From contig NZ_NKTY01000025.1 in NCBI RefSeq assembly GCF_003207825.1, positions 1-44,744 on the forward strand: DNA of 44,744 nucleotides. Reading direction: 5' to 3'. Origin of the DNA: Komagataeibacter saccharivorans. GTDB taxonomy: Bacteria; Pseudomonadota; Alphaproteobacteria; Acetobacterales; Acetobacteraceae. Made by a program: the position numbers and the translations under genes. Under the pieces are notes generated by a model. That model searched no databases. It was given only the letters and a program-made list of their open reading frames with translations, and had not been told where the DNA came from. Shown here piece after piece: positions 6,567 through 15,078 of this stretch (its first letter is position 1; each line of letters starts with the position of its first letter).

Positions 6567-8783
6567 TTATACCTGCTCAACAAATGTATCGATCACCCGC
6601 TTGGGGCCTGCTTTTTCAAAGGCGACTTCCAGCCGGTTTCCCTCGACCGAGGTAATGGTGCCGTAGCCGAATTTCTGGTGAAACACACGCACCCCCACCT
6701 TCATGCCCGACGTTGCGGCGGGTTTGGGCGTGATGTCATGCACGCGCCGTGACGCTACCAGCGGGAAGGGCGAACTGCCAAACACGGCGGGGCGGCCGAG
6801 GAAGCTGCGGCGGCTGTTGGCCGTATCGCCGGTGCTTTCGATGTGTTCGGCGGGCAGTTCCTCCACAAAGCGGCTGGGAATGGCGGATTGCCAGTTGCCG
6901 TAGATGCGGCGGTTGGCGGCGTGGCTTATGATGGCCCTGCGGCGCGCGCGCGTGATGCCGACATAGGCAAGACGGCGTTCCTCCTCCAGTCCCTTGAGGC
7001 CGCCTTCATCCAGCGTGCGCTGGGAAGGAAAGACCCCTTCCTCCCATCCCGGCAGGAAGACGGTGTCGAATTCCAGTCCCTTCGCGCCGTGCAGGGTCAT
7101 GATGCTCATGCTGTCCTGACCGGACCGGTCTTCCGTATCCATGACAAGGGCGACGTGTTCGAGAAATCCGCTGAGGGTTTCATAATCCGCCAGCGAACGG
7201 ACCAGTTCCTTCAGGTTTTCCAGCCGGCCCGGCGCGTCGGGGGATTTGTCCGCCTTCCACATGTCCACATACCCGCTTTCCTCCAGCAGGTGGTCGATGG
7301 CGACGACATGCCCTTCGCGCCCCAGCATTTCGCGCGTGGCGGCAAGGGTCTGCATGAGGGCGGTCAACTGCTCTTTCGCCCGGCCCTTGATCTCTCCCTG
7401 CGCCAGAAGGTCCAGTACGGCTGCGGTCAGCGGGATTTCGCGTGCGCGGGCATGCATGTGCATTTTCTGCAGCCCCGTCGTGCCCACGCCGCGGCGGGGC
7501 ACGTTGATGATGCGTTCAAACGCCAGATCATCCGATGGCTGGTTGATGACGCGCATATAGGCGATGGCGTCGCGGATTTCGGCGCGTTCATAAAAACGCA
7601 GGCCGCCGACCACGCGGTAGGGCAGGCCGAGGGTTATCAGCCGTTCCTCGAACGCGCGGGTCTGGAAACCGGCGCGGACAAGGATGGCGATTTCCGCCAT
7701 CGGGTGGCCATCGGCGCGCAGGCGTTCGATCTCGGTGCCGACCATGCGGGCCTCGTCGTCCGAGTCCTGCACGGAAATGACGCGGACCTTCTCGCCTTCC
7801 GCATCCTCTCGCCCCGGATGCAGCGTCTTGCCCAGCCGTTCCTCGTTATGGGCGATCAGGCCCGATGCCGCAGCCAGTATCTGCCGGGTGGAACGGTAAT
7901 TCCGCTCCAGCCGCACAACCCGTGCGCCGGGAAAGTCGCGTTCGAAACGCAGGATGTTTTCCACCTCCGCCCCGCGCCATGAATAGATGGACTGGTCATC
8001 ATCACCCACGCAGCAGATGTTCGATGGCTGGTCCCCCCGGTGGGCCAGCAGGCGCAGCCACAGGTACTGGATGGTGTTGGTGTCCTGATATTCGTCCACC
8101 AGGATGTAGCGGAAGAAACGGTGATACTGCGCCAGCACATCGGGCTGTCTGCGCAGGATTTCCGTCATGTGCAGCATCAGGTCGCCAAAATCGCAGGCAT
8201 TAATCTGGCGCAGCCGGGACTGGTAATCGGTATAGATTTCGGCACAGCGCCCGTTGGCGAAATCCGTATCCTCCGCCGCCGTAATGGCGTCGGGCACAAG
8301 CCCGCGGTCCTTCCACCGCTGGATCACGCCCATTATCGCCTGTGGCGGCCAGCGTTTTGTGTCGATGCGGTAGGGTTCGAGCACCTGCTTGAGCAGCCGT
8401 AGCTGGTCGTCCGTATCCAGAATGGTGAAGCTGCTGGTCAGGCCAACATATTCCGCGTGGCGGCGCAGCATGCGCGCACACAGCGCATGGAACGTGCCCA
8501 GCCACAGCCCTTCCGCCGGTTCGCCCATCAGGGCGCTGACACGTTCGCGCATCTCGCGCGCGGCCTTGTTGGTGAAGGTCACGGCAAGGATCTGGTTCGG
8601 TCGGGCGCGGCCCGACAGCAGGATATGCGCGAACCGCGTGGTCAGCACCCGCGTCTTGCCCGTGCCTGCACCGGCAAGGACCAGTAGCGGGCCATCCGTA
8701 GTCTCGATCGCGTCCCGCTGTTCGGGATTGAGACGGCTGAGGTAGTCCGGCTCGCGGCCGGTTGGGATAAGGCTGTCCATCAC
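6567..8783 (-). CDS. uvrD: UvrD/PcrA-type DNA helicase
   Basis: 738 aa superfamily-1A 3'-5' helicase of nucleotide excision and mismatch repair. In order: Q-motif and Walker A (NPEQRDAI, LVLAGAGTGKTRVLTTRF), motif Ia TFTNKAAREM, motif II VDEYQDTN, motif III VGDDDQSIYSWRGAE, motif IV RNYRSTRQIL, motif V MTLHGAKGLEFDTVFLPG, motif VI RRLAYVGITRARR. The last about 45 residues (VGVRVFHQKFGYGTITSVEG) form the Tudor-like RNA-polymerase-interaction domain of PcrA/UvrD. The start is either GTG 8783 or the adjacent ATG 8780. First gene of the uvrD-prmA-acetyltransferase operon. Confidence 0.93.
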   Translation of the reverse strand: MMDSLIPTGREPDYLSRLNPEQRDAIETTDGPLLVLAGAGTGKTRVLTTRFAHILLSGRARPNQILAVTFTNKAAREMRERVSALMGEPAEGLWLGTFHALCARMLRRHAEYVGLTSSFTILDTDDQLRLLKQVLEPYRIDTKRWPPQAIMGVIQRWKDRGLVPDAITAAEDTDFANGRCAEIYTDYQSRLRQINACDFGDLMLHMTEILRRQPDVLAQYHRFFRYILVDEYQDTNTIQYLWLRLLAHRGDQPSNICCVGDDDQSIYSWRGAEVENILRFERDFPGARVVRLERNYRSTRQILAAASGLIAHNEERLGKTLHPGREDAEGEKVRVISVQDSDDEARMVGTEIERLRADGHPMAEIAILVRAGFQTRAFEERLITLGLPYRVVGGLRFYERAEIRDAIAYMRVINQPSDDLAFERIINVPRRGVGTTGLQKMHMHARAREIPLTAAVLDLLAQGEIKGRAKEQLTALMQTLAATREMLGREGHVVAIDHLLEESGYVDMWKADKSPDAPGRLENLKELVRSLADYETLSGFLEHVALVMDTEDRSGQDSMSIMTLHGAKGLEFDTVFLPGWEEGVFPSQRTLDEGGLKGLEEERRLAYVGITRARRRAIISHAANRRIYGNWQSAIPSRFVEELPAEHIESTGDTANSRRSFLGRPAVFGSSPFPLVASRRVHDITPKPAATSGMKVGVRVFHQKFGYGTITSVEGNRLEVAFEKAGPKRVIDTFVEQV

Positions 8784-8868
8784 GCTATCTTCTATAGCAA
8801 TCCCCGCGTGGGGGAACCAATGCTATCAATTACGCCGCAACAGGACGGGACATGACGGGAAAAAAGCG

Positions 8869-9570
8869 GTGAAGCAGGCACCTGCCACGAAACATGCGGG
8901 TGGAACGGGGCCGGGGGGACATCGTGCCCGCATGCGCGTGCGGATACGCACGGCGGGGGCGGCGTCACTGGCTGATTACGAACTGCTGGAGGTGCTGCTG
9001 TTCGCCGCCGTGCCCCGGCGCGATACCAAGCCGCAGGCCAAGGCGCTGCTGGCGCATTTCGGTAGTCTGGAAGCCGTGCTGGATACAGCCCCCGATGCCC
9101 TGCGGGCGGCGGGGCTGGGACCGCGCGGGATCGCGGTTCTGGCCTGTCCGGCGCAGGTTGCGTCCCGGCTGGCCCATGGCGACCCGCGCGGGCAGGTGAT
9201 TTTTACCGATATGGTGGCGGTGCTGGACTATTGCGACCGGCTGCCCGATCCGGATCGTAACCGCAATGGGGTGCGGATGTTCCATCTCGATTCCGCGCGA
9301 CACATGCTGGCCGATGAACTGGTCATGGACGGAGGGGCTGCGGATATGTGTCGTGCCGTGCTGGCCCGCGCGCTGGAACTGCACGCGGTATCCCTTGTCG
9401 CTGTGCGTGATCTTGGCCCGCAGACACCCCCGGCAGAGGGATGTGCGGGCGACCTGCGCTTCCTGCGCATGCTGCACACCCACGCCCGCCTGCTGGGGAT
9501 CACGTTTCAGGACTGTCTGGTCCGGGGCGGAGGGAAGACAGTCAGCATGCATCCCTCCATCACGGCCTAA
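8869..9570 (+). CDS. RadC-family (UPF0758/JAB) protein with a degenerate metal site
   Basis: 233 aa from a GTG start. The conserved N-terminus GHRARMR...ADYELLEVLLFAAVPRRD begins before the first ATG (8932), so that ATG is too late. An HhH-like UPF0758 N-domain is followed by a JAB/MPN domain. The Glu of the JAMM motif is kept (MLADELV), but the usual HNHPSG-DPTPS-x2-D stretch reads RDLGPQTPPAEGCAGD, so both metal-binding histidines and the Ser are gone. It is therefore probably not a metalloenzyme. A second RadC gene lies at 10343 with the reverse defect. The stops of this gene and the convergent HAD gene overlap. Confidence 0.82.
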   Translation: MKQAPATKHAGGTGPGGHRARMRVRIRTAGAASLADYELLEVLLFAAVPRRDTKPQAKALLAHFGSLEAVLDTAPDALRAAGLGPRGIAVLACPAQVASRLAHGDPRGQVIFTDMVAVLDYCDRLPDPDRNRNGVRMFHLDSARHMLADELVMDGGAADMCRAVLARALELHAVSLVAVRDLGPQTPPAEGCAGDLRFLRMLHTHARLLGITFQDCLVRGGGKTVSMHPSITA

Positions 9571-10259
9571 CGGTGCGGATGGGCTTCGGCTGCGGCAAAC
9601 TGCTGGCGGATGGCGTCCAGCAGTTCGGAGGGCTGGCTGACCAGTGCGTCCGCACCGGCTTCGGTCAGTTCCTCACGCGAGCCATAACCCCATAATACCC
9701 CCAGTGCACGGACATGGTTGGCATGGGCGCCGCTTATGTCGAACCGCCGGTCGCCGATCATAAGTGCATCCTCGCGCCTGACATCATGTTCGCGCAGGAG
9801 GGAGGCGATCAGTTCCGGCTTTTCCGCCCCGCTGTCATCCGCCCGTGCGCCGGACAGGCCATCGAAATACTGCACGAGATTGCGCAGGTGCAGGATCTTG
9901 CGCGCAAGGTGGCGCGGCTTGGACGTGGCGATGAACAGCCGCACGCCTTCGGCGGACAGGGTCTCGATCACGTTGCGCATATGGTCGAATACGGGGCTTT
10001 TGTGCATGCCTTCCGATTCGTAATGCTTGCGATACAGGGCCATGGCCTCCTGCACCCGGTCATCGCCATAATGGGCCAGAACATGACCGATCAGTTCTTC
10101 CAGCGGCGGCCCGACCACCCATGTCAGGTCCATGGACATGTCGGGTTCATGCCCCAGGTCGCGCAGCAGGGCGTGGATGGAGTCCACTATGCCATCGCGT
10201 GAGCGCACGATGGTTCCATCCAGATCAAAGAGTACGGTATGGGATTTCTGAAAAATCAT
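9567..10259 (-). CDS. HAD-family hydrolase, phosphoglycolate phosphatase-like
   Basis: 230 aa, HAD subfamily IA. Motif I VLFDLDGTIVRSRDGIVDS (nucleophile Asp and acid Asp two residues on), motif II IATSKP, motif III Lys in AEKPELI and motif IV MIGDRRFDISGAHAN are all intact. The cap region after motif I (HALLRDLGHEPDM and on) is of the Gph/PpaX type. Likely substrate is phosphoglycolate, or a nucleotide or pyrophosphate; this cannot be decided from sequence. It lies alone on the minus strand between two plus-strand RadC paralogues. Confidence 0.8.
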   Translation of the reverse strand: MIFQKSHTVLFDLDGTIVRSRDGIVDSIHALLRDLGHEPDMSMDLTWVVGPPLEELIGHVLAHYGDDRVQEAMALYRKHYESEGMHKSPVFDHMRNVIETLSAEGVRLFIATSKPRHLARKILHLRNLVQYFDGLSGARADDSGAEKPELIASLLREHDVRREDALMIGDRRFDISGAHANHVRALGVLWGYGSREELTEAGADALVSQPSELLDAIRQQFAAAEAHPHR

Positions 10260-10342
10260 GCAGGTTCAAAAGCTCCTTGTCCTGCGGGCATCATGCACCA
10301 TCCATGCGGGATTTGTCCTGAAATTGTTGAGAAGCCACCATT

Positions 10343-11014
10343 TTGCCCGATAACGCCACGGCGCAGGCCCGACAGCCGCAGGTGGATGGCGCAATCAGCC
10401 ATGCGGCAGACCTTGTCTTCCTGCGTGACCTGATCCGCACGCTCGATACAGGCCATCCCGCGCCCGACCGCCTTGCGGCCAGCCTGCTGGCGCGTTTCGG
10501 GTCGGCGGGCATGGCGCTGTCGGCGCATGTGGGGGCGCTGGATGAAATGGCGGGGCGTGAAACCGCGTTACCGCCTTTTCTGGCCGTGGTGCGTGAACTG
10601 GCGCTGCGGCTGTATCGCAGCCGGGTGCGGCGGATGGATATGCTGTCGGGGCAGGACGGGCTGGTGGCCTATCTTCAGGCCTGCATGGGCCATGAAGTGG
10701 TCGAACAGTTCCGCGTAATGTTTCTGGATGAGCATTTCCGCCTGCTGGCAGATGACCTGATGGGCACCGGCACGGTCAACCATTCCCCCGTCTACCCGCG
10801 TGAAATCATGCGCCGCGCCCTGAAACTGGGGGCCGCGAAACTGGTGCTGGCGCATAATCACCCGGCGGGCAGGCCGGAGCCATCAGGGGCGGATATCGAG
10901 ATGACAATGCGGATCGTGCAGCTTGGCCGGCTCATGCGGGTTACGGTGCACGATCACATCATTGTCGGAAATGGCCGCGTCCACAGCTTCCGGGCCATGG
11001 GGCTGATTACCTAG
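10343..11014 (+). CDS. radC: RadC-family (JAB/MPN domain) protein
   Basis: 223 aa from TTG 10343; an in-frame stop lies at 10328-10330, GAGAAG stands 8 nt before the TTG and the next ATG is 57 codons in, so the TTG is the best start. The C-terminal MPN domain carries LVLAHNHPAGRPEPSGADIE, with the HxH-x7-S-x2-D ligands intact. The upstream JAMM Glu, normally in an ADE triplet, is Asp here (LLADDLM). The N-terminal HhH part is diverged (SLLARFGSAG recognisable). RadC proteins are historically linked to DNA repair but their biochemical role is unsettled. The stop overlaps the convergent purK stop. Confidence 0.85.
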   Translation: MPDNATAQARQPQVDGAISHAADLVFLRDLIRTLDTGHPAPDRLAASLLARFGSAGMALSAHVGALDEMAGRETALPPFLAVVRELALRLYRSRVRRMDMLSGQDGLVAYLQACMGHEVVEQFRVMFLDEHFRLLADDLMGTGTVNHSPVYPREIMRRALKLGAAKLVLAHNHPAGRPEPSGADIEMTMRIVQLGRLMRVTVHDHIIVGNGRVHSFRAMGLIT

Positions 11015-12156
11015 GCGGCGTTGTCCGCTGCGGTGGCCAGCGGGCCCAAGGCTGCTTCAACACCGAATTCGCCCGGCAGGCTGCCATGGGGAAACAGCAC
11101 GTTCACATGTCCCATCTTGCGGCCCGGACGTGCTTCGGCCTTGCCGTAATGGTGGGCCAGCAGGCGCGGAGCCGCCATGATCTGCGGCCACAGCGCCATG
11201 TCATCCGGCCCGATCAGGTTTTTCATCACTGCGTCACTATGGCGGATCGCAGGGGGCAGGGGCTGGTTGGTTACGGCGCGGACATGCATCTCGAACTGGT
11301 CCACGGGGCAGGCATTCATGGTCCAGTGGCCGGAATTATGCGGGCGGGGCGCGATTTCGTTCACGCGCAGGCTGCCATCGCGGTCGACAAACATCTCCAC
11401 GCCCAGCAATCCGATCAGGCCCAACGCACCTGCAATACGCCTTGCGAGGTCAACCGCCTGCGCCGCAAGGGCAGGGGAAATGCGGGCCGGGGCAAGGCTC
11501 AGGTCCAGAATGCCGTTGCGATGGCGGTTTTCCGTCACGTCGAACGTCGTGATCTCGCCCCGTTCGTTCCGTGCGACCATAACGCTGACTTCACAGGCGA
11601 AATGCACCATTCCTTCCGCAACCAGCGGATGGGGGCGCAGACTGTCGAATGCGGCGTCCAGTTCCGATGCGTCGTGAATGCGGGCCTGTCCCTTCCCATC
11701 ATAACCAAGGCGCGTGGTCTTGAGGATGAAGGGATAGCCCAGTTCTTCCGCCGCCATGTCCAGATCGGCACGGTCATGCACCCCCCGCCATGGCGCCACC
11801 GGAATGTCGTTTTCCGCCATGAAGGTTTTTTCAGCGATGCGGTCCTGACTGATACGCAGGATACGACCGGCGGGATGGACCGGGCGGATGCTGGACAGCA
11901 GGTCCAGCCCGTCAGCGCTGATATTTTCAAATTCGAAGGTGATGACATCCACTGCATCGGCGAAGCGGCGCAGGGCGTCATGGTCGTCATACCGGCCCAG
12001 TGTCACCGCATGGGCAACCTGTGCCGCCGGACCATCGGCTTCCTGTGTCAGGATATGGGCGCGGTAGCCAAGGCGTGCCGCCGCGATGGCCGACATGCGG
12101 CCAAGCTGGCCGCCACCGACAATGCCAAGGATGGAACCGGGAGGAAGCGCGCTCAT
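11011..12156 (-). CDS. purK: 5-(carboxyamino)imidazole ribonucleotide synthase
   Basis: 381 aa ATP-grasp enzyme that carboxylates AIR to N5-CAIR in purine synthesis. It begins [20 protein letters not shown] (nucleotide-binding N-domain), followed by [19 protein letters not shown], the ATP-grasp loop [16 protein letters not shown] and the [19 protein letters not shown] metal/active-site block. The start at 12156 is set by the ATGA overlap with the purE stop. The reading frame stays open upstream to 12414, but that part only shadows purE. purE-purK order and coupling are normal. Confidence 0.95.
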   Translation of the reverse strand: MSALPPGSILGIVGGGQLGRMSAIAAARLGYRAHILTQEADGPAAQVAHAVTLGRYDDHDALRRFADAVDVITFEFENISADGLDLLSSIRPVHPAGRILRISQDRIAEKTFMAENDIPVAPWRGVHDRADLDMAAEELGYPFILKTTRLGYDGKGQARIHDASELDAAFDSLRPHPLVAEGMVHFACEVSVMVARNERGEITTFDVTENRHRNGILDLSLAPARISPALAAQAVDLARRIAGALGLIGLLGVEMFVDRDGSLRVNEIAPRPHNSGHWTMNACPVDQFEMHVRAVTNQPLPPAIRHSDAVMKNLIGPDDMALWPQIMAAPRLLAHHYGKAEARPGRKMGHVNVLFPHGSLPGEFGVEAALGPLATAADNAA

Positions 12157-12668
12157 CGAACGGGTTCTTCCGCCACCGCCGCAGTCTGTGCCGCCCGCCA
12201 TGCAGCCAGCCGCGTGCCCAGCGCCGGGTCGGACAGGGCAAGGATGGAGGCGGCCAGCAGGGCGGCATTGGTCGCTCCCGCCTTGCCGATCGCCAGCGTG
12301 CCCACGGGGATGCCACCGGGCATCTGCACGATCGACAGCAGGCTGTCCATGCCCTTGAGCGCGTGGGATTCGACCGGCACGCCCAGAACCGGCAGCGCGG
12401 TCCATGCCGCGCACATGCCCGGCAGGTGAGCAGCCCCGCCCGCGCCCGCGATAATGACCGACAGGCCACGCCCCTGCGCCGTTTTGGCATAATCCGCCAG
12501 CCGGTCGGGGGTACGATGGGCGGATACGATGCGCACTTCATGCGCAATGCCCAGCTTTTCCAGCACGCTGGCGGCGTGGTGCATGGTTTCCCAGTCGGAC
12601 TGGCTGCCCATGATCAGCCCGACGCGCGGGGCCTGTGTACCGGGGGACGGAAGGGGGGGCTGGCTCAC
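12153..12668 (-). CDS. purE: N5-carboxyaminoimidazole ribonucleotide mutase (class I PurE)
   Basis: 171 aa. It isomerises N5-CAIR to CAIR, directly after PurK. Family blocks: [18 protein letters not shown], the catalytic-His segment [27 protein letters not shown] and [40 protein letters not shown]. Presence of purK marks it as the class I mutase and not the AIR carboxylase. Starts with GTG (12668), with a weak GAGAG in front. Upstream is the DUF465 gene on the same strand, 23 bp away. Confidence 0.95.
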   Translation of the reverse strand: MSQPPLPSPGTQAPRVGLIMGSQSDWETMHHAASVLEKLGIAHEVRIVSAHRTPDRLADYAKTAQGRGLSVIIAGAGGAAHLPGMCAAWTALPVLGVPVESHALKGMDSLLSIVQMPGGIPVGTLAIGKAGATNAALLAASILALSDPALGTRLAAWRAAQTAAVAEEPVR

Positions 12669-12691
12669 GTTTGGTAACTCTCGTCAGGTAT

Positions 12692-12892
12692 TCAGGCGAT
12701 GCTGTCGGGGATCAGACGGCTTTCCAGCCATGTGATCTCATCCTTCAGCAGAAGCTTGCGCTTTTTCAGCCGTTGCAGTTGCAGTTGGTCCGTCAGCGCC
12801 AACGCCATGCGATTGATGACCGTATCAAGGTCGCGATGTTCACTGCGCAGTTCGTGCAGCTTGCGAAGGAGGGTATCCCGGTCTGTCAGCAT
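12692..12892 (-). CDS. DUF465 / YdcH-family small protein
   Basis: 66 aa, almost wholly helical and charged. The order DTLLRKLHELRSEHRDLDTV, then LQLQRLKKRKLLLKDEI matches the DUF465 pattern: two helices, with a Leu-Lys-Lys-x-Lys-Leu-x-x-Lys-Asp-Glu core that ends the family domain. Function unknown for the family; a coiled-coil or nucleic-acid-associated role is often assumed. It lies just before purE and divergent from a second DUF465 gene at 13056. Confidence 0.82.
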   Translation of the reverse strand: MLTDRDTLLRKLHELRSEHRDLDTVINRMALALTDQLQLQRLKKRKLLLKDEITWLESRLIPDSIA

Positions 12893-13055
12893 GGCGGCTC
12901 GTCTGTTAGGTGGACATGGTCACTATCCTAAGCATATCCGCGCCAAAAGGCGAAATGCCAGACGTGCGGCCACTTGGCCTGCAATTTTAGCATGGAATTT
13001 GCCGGGCGGTCTGGTCTAGCCTGATCGGGTCGTAGCAAAGACGCTGGAGGGTTCC

Positions 13056-13226
13056 ATGTCGTACGAAGCGCGTATCAACAGCCTCAAATCACGCCATGCG
13101 CGGCTTGATGCCCGCATTTTTGATGAAGATCGCAGACCTTCACCCGATGAAGTCGCCATCCGGCGGCTCAAGCTTGAAAAGCTGCGTCTCAAGGAAGAAA
13201 TCGAACGCCTCGTCAGACTGGGCTGA
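13056..13226 (+). CDS. Second DUF465 / YdcH-family small protein
   Basis: 56 aa, easily missed because of its size. ATG 13056 has a perfect GGAGG (13046-13050) 5 nt upstream. The sequence has a first helix YEARINSLKSRHARLDARI, a DEDRRPSPDE turn, and a second helix IRRLKLEKLRLKEEIERL, the DUF465 core. Very high Arg/Lys/Glu content and heptad-like leucines suggest a coiled-coil hairpin. Divergent from its paralogue at 12692 with a 163-bp intergenic region; followed by a hairpin at 13236-13260. Confidence 0.8.
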   Translation: MSYEARINSLKSRHARLDARIFDEDRRPSPDEVAIRRLKLEKLRLKEEIERLVRLG

Positions 13227-13235
13227 CAGGAAACA

Positions 13236-13260
13236 GGCCGCCCGGTGGTGCCGGGCGGCC
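13236..13260. terminator. GC-rich hairpin between the DUF465 gene and trcR
   Basis: GGCCGCCCGG (13236-13245), loop TGGTG, CCGGGCGGCC (13251-13260): a perfect 10-bp stem in a 47-nt convergent gap. No T tract follows on either strand, so termination would be inefficient or factor-assisted. Confidence 0.55.
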
Positions 13261-13273
13261 ATGACCTGTCAGG

Positions 13274-13861
13274 TCAGATGCCGTTCTCGCCGTCGTCATC
13301 AAGTTCCAGCGGCGGCGGGACGGCCTGACCTTCACGCGCAAGGCGTTCATTGGCGGCCGCCACCATGGCGTTCAGGTCCGTCTGGCTGCACAGGCCCAGC
13401 GTTACCGGGTCGCGCGGCTTGATGTTGGGACTGTTCCAGTGCTGCTTGGTGCGCACCTTTTCAATGGTGTCCTTGGTCGTGCCGAGCAGCTTGCTCGTCT
13501 GCTGTTCAGACAATTGCGGGAAGTTGCGCAGGATGAACGCGATCGCGTCAGGGCGGTCATTGCGCTTGGCGACTGGCGTATAACGCGCGCCCTTGGAGCG
13601 ACGGTTGATCGGGTTGGCGGGCGGCAGGATCTTGAGACGGGACTCAGGATCTTTTTCGCAACGGTCGATTTCCGCCTGCGTAAGCTGGTGGTTGGCAATC
13701 GGGTCATAACCCACGATTCCCTGCGCCACTTCCCCATCGGCGATCGCCTGTACTTCCAGGGGGTGCATTCCGCAGAATTCGGCAATCTGGGTAAACGTCA
13801 GCGCCGTCTTTTCAATAAGCCACACGGCGGTTGCCTTGGGCATCAGGGGCAGGGCAGTCAT
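13274..13861 (-). CDS. trcR: Cell-cycle transcriptional regulator TrcR (DUF1013)
   Basis: 195 aa. This family is confined to alphaproteobacteria. It opens LPLMPKATAVWLIEKTALTF and TQIAEFCGMHPLEVQAIADG, a helix-turn-helix-like segment (about residues 20-45), then GIVGYDPIANHQLT, the basic linker NPINRRSKGARYTPVAKRND and a second helical block TSKLLGTTKDTIEKVRTKQHW. Family members act as DNA-binding regulators in the CtrA/GcrA-controlled cell cycle. The acidic tail is short. A hairpin-forming palindrome (13880-13897) lies in its leader. Confidence 0.88.
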   Translation of the reverse strand: MTALPLMPKATAVWLIEKTALTFTQIAEFCGMHPLEVQAIADGEVAQGIVGYDPIANHQLTQAEIDRCEKDPESRLKILPPANPINRRSKGARYTPVAKRNDRPDAIAFILRNFPQLSEQQTSKLLGTTKDTIEKVRTKQHWNSPNIKPRDPVTLGLCSQTDLNAMVAAANERLAREGQAVPPPLELDDDGENGI

Positions 13862-13879
13862 TATCAGTCAGGTCCTACA

Positions 13880-13897
13880 GCGTGTGGCGCCACACGC
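13880..13897 (-). promoter_or_regulatory. 18-bp perfect palindrome in the trcR leader
   Basis: GCGTGTGGCGCCACACGC is its own reverse complement and ends 19 bp upstream of the trcR ATG. In RNA it would give a 7-bp stem with a GCGC loop, flanked by CCT/AGG. A second hairpin, CGGTCCC/GGGACCG, lies at 13922-13946. It could be an operator or an RNA hairpin affecting translation. Confidence 0.4.
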
Positions 13898-13992
13898 AGG
13901 CACCTGAAAGGGTGTTTGAACCGGTCCCATCCCGAAGCGGGGACCGTGCGTACCTGCTGGCGCGCCAGAAACAGAAAACACTCGTGGAAGTG

Positions 13993-14021
13993 ATATGAAG
14001 GTTGCGGGCGGTAAAGGTCAA
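13993..14021 (-). promoter_or_regulatory. Possible sigma-70 promoter of trcR
   Basis: On the minus strand TTGACC (14016-14021) is separated by 17 bp from TCATAT (13993-13998). The -35 is good and the -10 moderate. Transcription would start about 125 nt before the trcR ATG and include both leader hairpins. Confidence 0.35.
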
Positions 14022-14058
14022 GACTTCAATCGGTTCGCGGGGAATGTTTCATCCCGAT

Positions 14059-14090
14059 AAAAACGGGGGCGGACCACTGGCCCGCCCCCG
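14059..14090 (-). terminator. Intrinsic terminator of hsp20
   Basis: Read on the minus strand, CGGGGGCGG (14082-14090), a 9-nt loop and CCGCCCCCG (14064-14072) are followed by TTTTTA, 20 nt past the hsp20 stop. This is a standard Rho-independent terminator. Confidence 0.85.
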
Positions 14091-14110
14091 CTGTTGCAGA
14101 TGGTGATGGA

Positions 14111-14659
14111 TTACAGTGCGCAGCCAGCCACCGGCGGTGAAGCGCAGGCCGCCGCCGCCACATGGGGCGCGATCCCTTCGGGCTGCGTCTCGACCGCTTC
14201 GGTCCGGGCTTCGGCTGTTGCGTCCTGTCCCGTCACGCTTCTGCCCGATGAAATGGGGATGCGGCGCGGCTTGAGGGCTTCAGGCACGATCTGGCGCACG
14301 GCGATGCGCAGCAGCCCGTTCGTCAGGTCCGCCTTTTCCACCACGACATGATCCGCCAGCACGAAGCGGCGTTCAAATGCGCGCGTGGCGATGCCGCGAT
14401 ACAGCATTTCGCGCTCCTGCGCCGGTTCGCCCACGCGTCCTGCTACGATGAGGGTATTGTCCTGCACGGTCAGTTCGATGTCATCGGGGCCAAAACCGGC
14501 CACGGCCATCGTCAGCGTGTACTGCGCGTCGGACAGTTTTTCGATGTTATAGGGGGGGTAGGATGAACTGACCGGGTTCTGTGCCGCCGTATCGACAAGC
14601 TGGGCCAGACGGTCAAATCCGATGGCGCTGCGGAACAGCGGCGCGAAGTCGTAAGCCAT
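14111..14659 (-). CDS. Hsp20-family small heat shock protein
   Basis: 182 aa. It starts MAYDFAPLFRSAIGFDRLAQ, the IbpA/HspH-type N-terminus, with YPPYNIEKLSDAQYTLTMAV opening the alpha-crystallin domain, and LTVQDNTLIVAGRV, RGIATRAFERRFVLADHV, LTNGLLRIAV continuing it. EALKPRRIPI provides the C-terminal I-x-I-like anchor. The approximately 35-residue Ala-rich tail after it is longer than usual. The open frame extends to 14815, but GGAGG 8 nt before the ATG at 14659 and homology fix the start there. It acts as an ATP-independent holdase for aggregating proteins. Confidence 0.9.
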   Translation of the reverse strand: MAYDFAPLFRSAIGFDRLAQLVDTAAQNPVSSSYPPYNIEKLSDAQYTLTMAVAGFGPDDIELTVQDNTLIVAGRVGEPAQEREMLYRGIATRAFERRFVLADHVVVEKADLTNGLLRIAVRQIVPEALKPRRIPISSGRSVTGQDATAEARTEAVETQPEGIAPHVAAAACASPPVAGCAL

Positions 14660-14773
14660 GACTGAAACCTCCATGATGCAAGGTCTGCTGCGTTGTGGTC
14701 CCTCGGTCGAGCGGACCATGATGTCGGAATGATATGCGGACCCACATGGGCATCCGCGTAGTCCAGACATGGG

Positions 14774-14807
14774 AATGCCCGGCCCCCCGTTCAAGGGACC
14801 GGGCATT
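14774..14807 (-). terminator. Probable terminator hairpin downstream of rpmE
   Basis: AATGCCCGG (14774-14782) pairs with CCGGGCATT (14799-14807), extended by an inner CCC/GGG. It lies 40 nt past the rpmE stop (minus strand). The T tract is poor. Confidence 0.55.
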
Positions 14808-14847
14808 TCCGGCAACAGCAGACTGTGTCTGGTGGAGGCGCGTGCGA

Positions 14848-15078
14848 TCAGCCCTTCTTGCGCTGGCCCAGTGCACCGAACTTCTTGTTGAACTTCGCAA
14901 CCTGGCCCCCGGTGTCCATCATGCGCTGCACGCCGGTCCAGGCCGGATGGGACTTCGGGTCGATGTCCAGACGCAGCGTATCACCGGGCTTCCCGTAGCA
15001 GGAACGGGTGGTGTACTCGGTGCCATCGGTCATGATGATGTTGATTTCGTGGTAGTCGGGGTGGATGCCGGATTTCAT
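14848..15078 (-). CDS. rpmE: 50S ribosomal protein bL31
   Basis: 76 aa. [39 protein letters not shown] and SHPAWTG followed by [12 protein letters not shown] are the bL31 landmarks. The zinc-binding CxxC of the C+ form is absent (one Cys only, in RSCYGK), so this is a zinc-independent form, as is usual in alphaproteobacteria. Monocistronic between mscL (divergent) and hsp20. Confidence 0.95.
   Translation of the reverse strand: MKSGIHPDYHEINIIMTDGTEYTTRSCYGKPGDTLRLDIDPKSHPAWTGVQRMMDTGGQVAKFNKKFGALGQRKKG

Noticed and set aside
12157-12414. N-terminal extension of the purK frame
   Set aside because: It is only the alternative frame of purE; PurK homology starts at 12156, where an ATGA overlap gives a natural start.
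14660-14760. ROSE-type RNA thermometer in front of hsp20
   Set aside because: GGAGG is present near TTGCATC, but the conserved ROSE hairpin that masks the SD could not be drawn convincingly.
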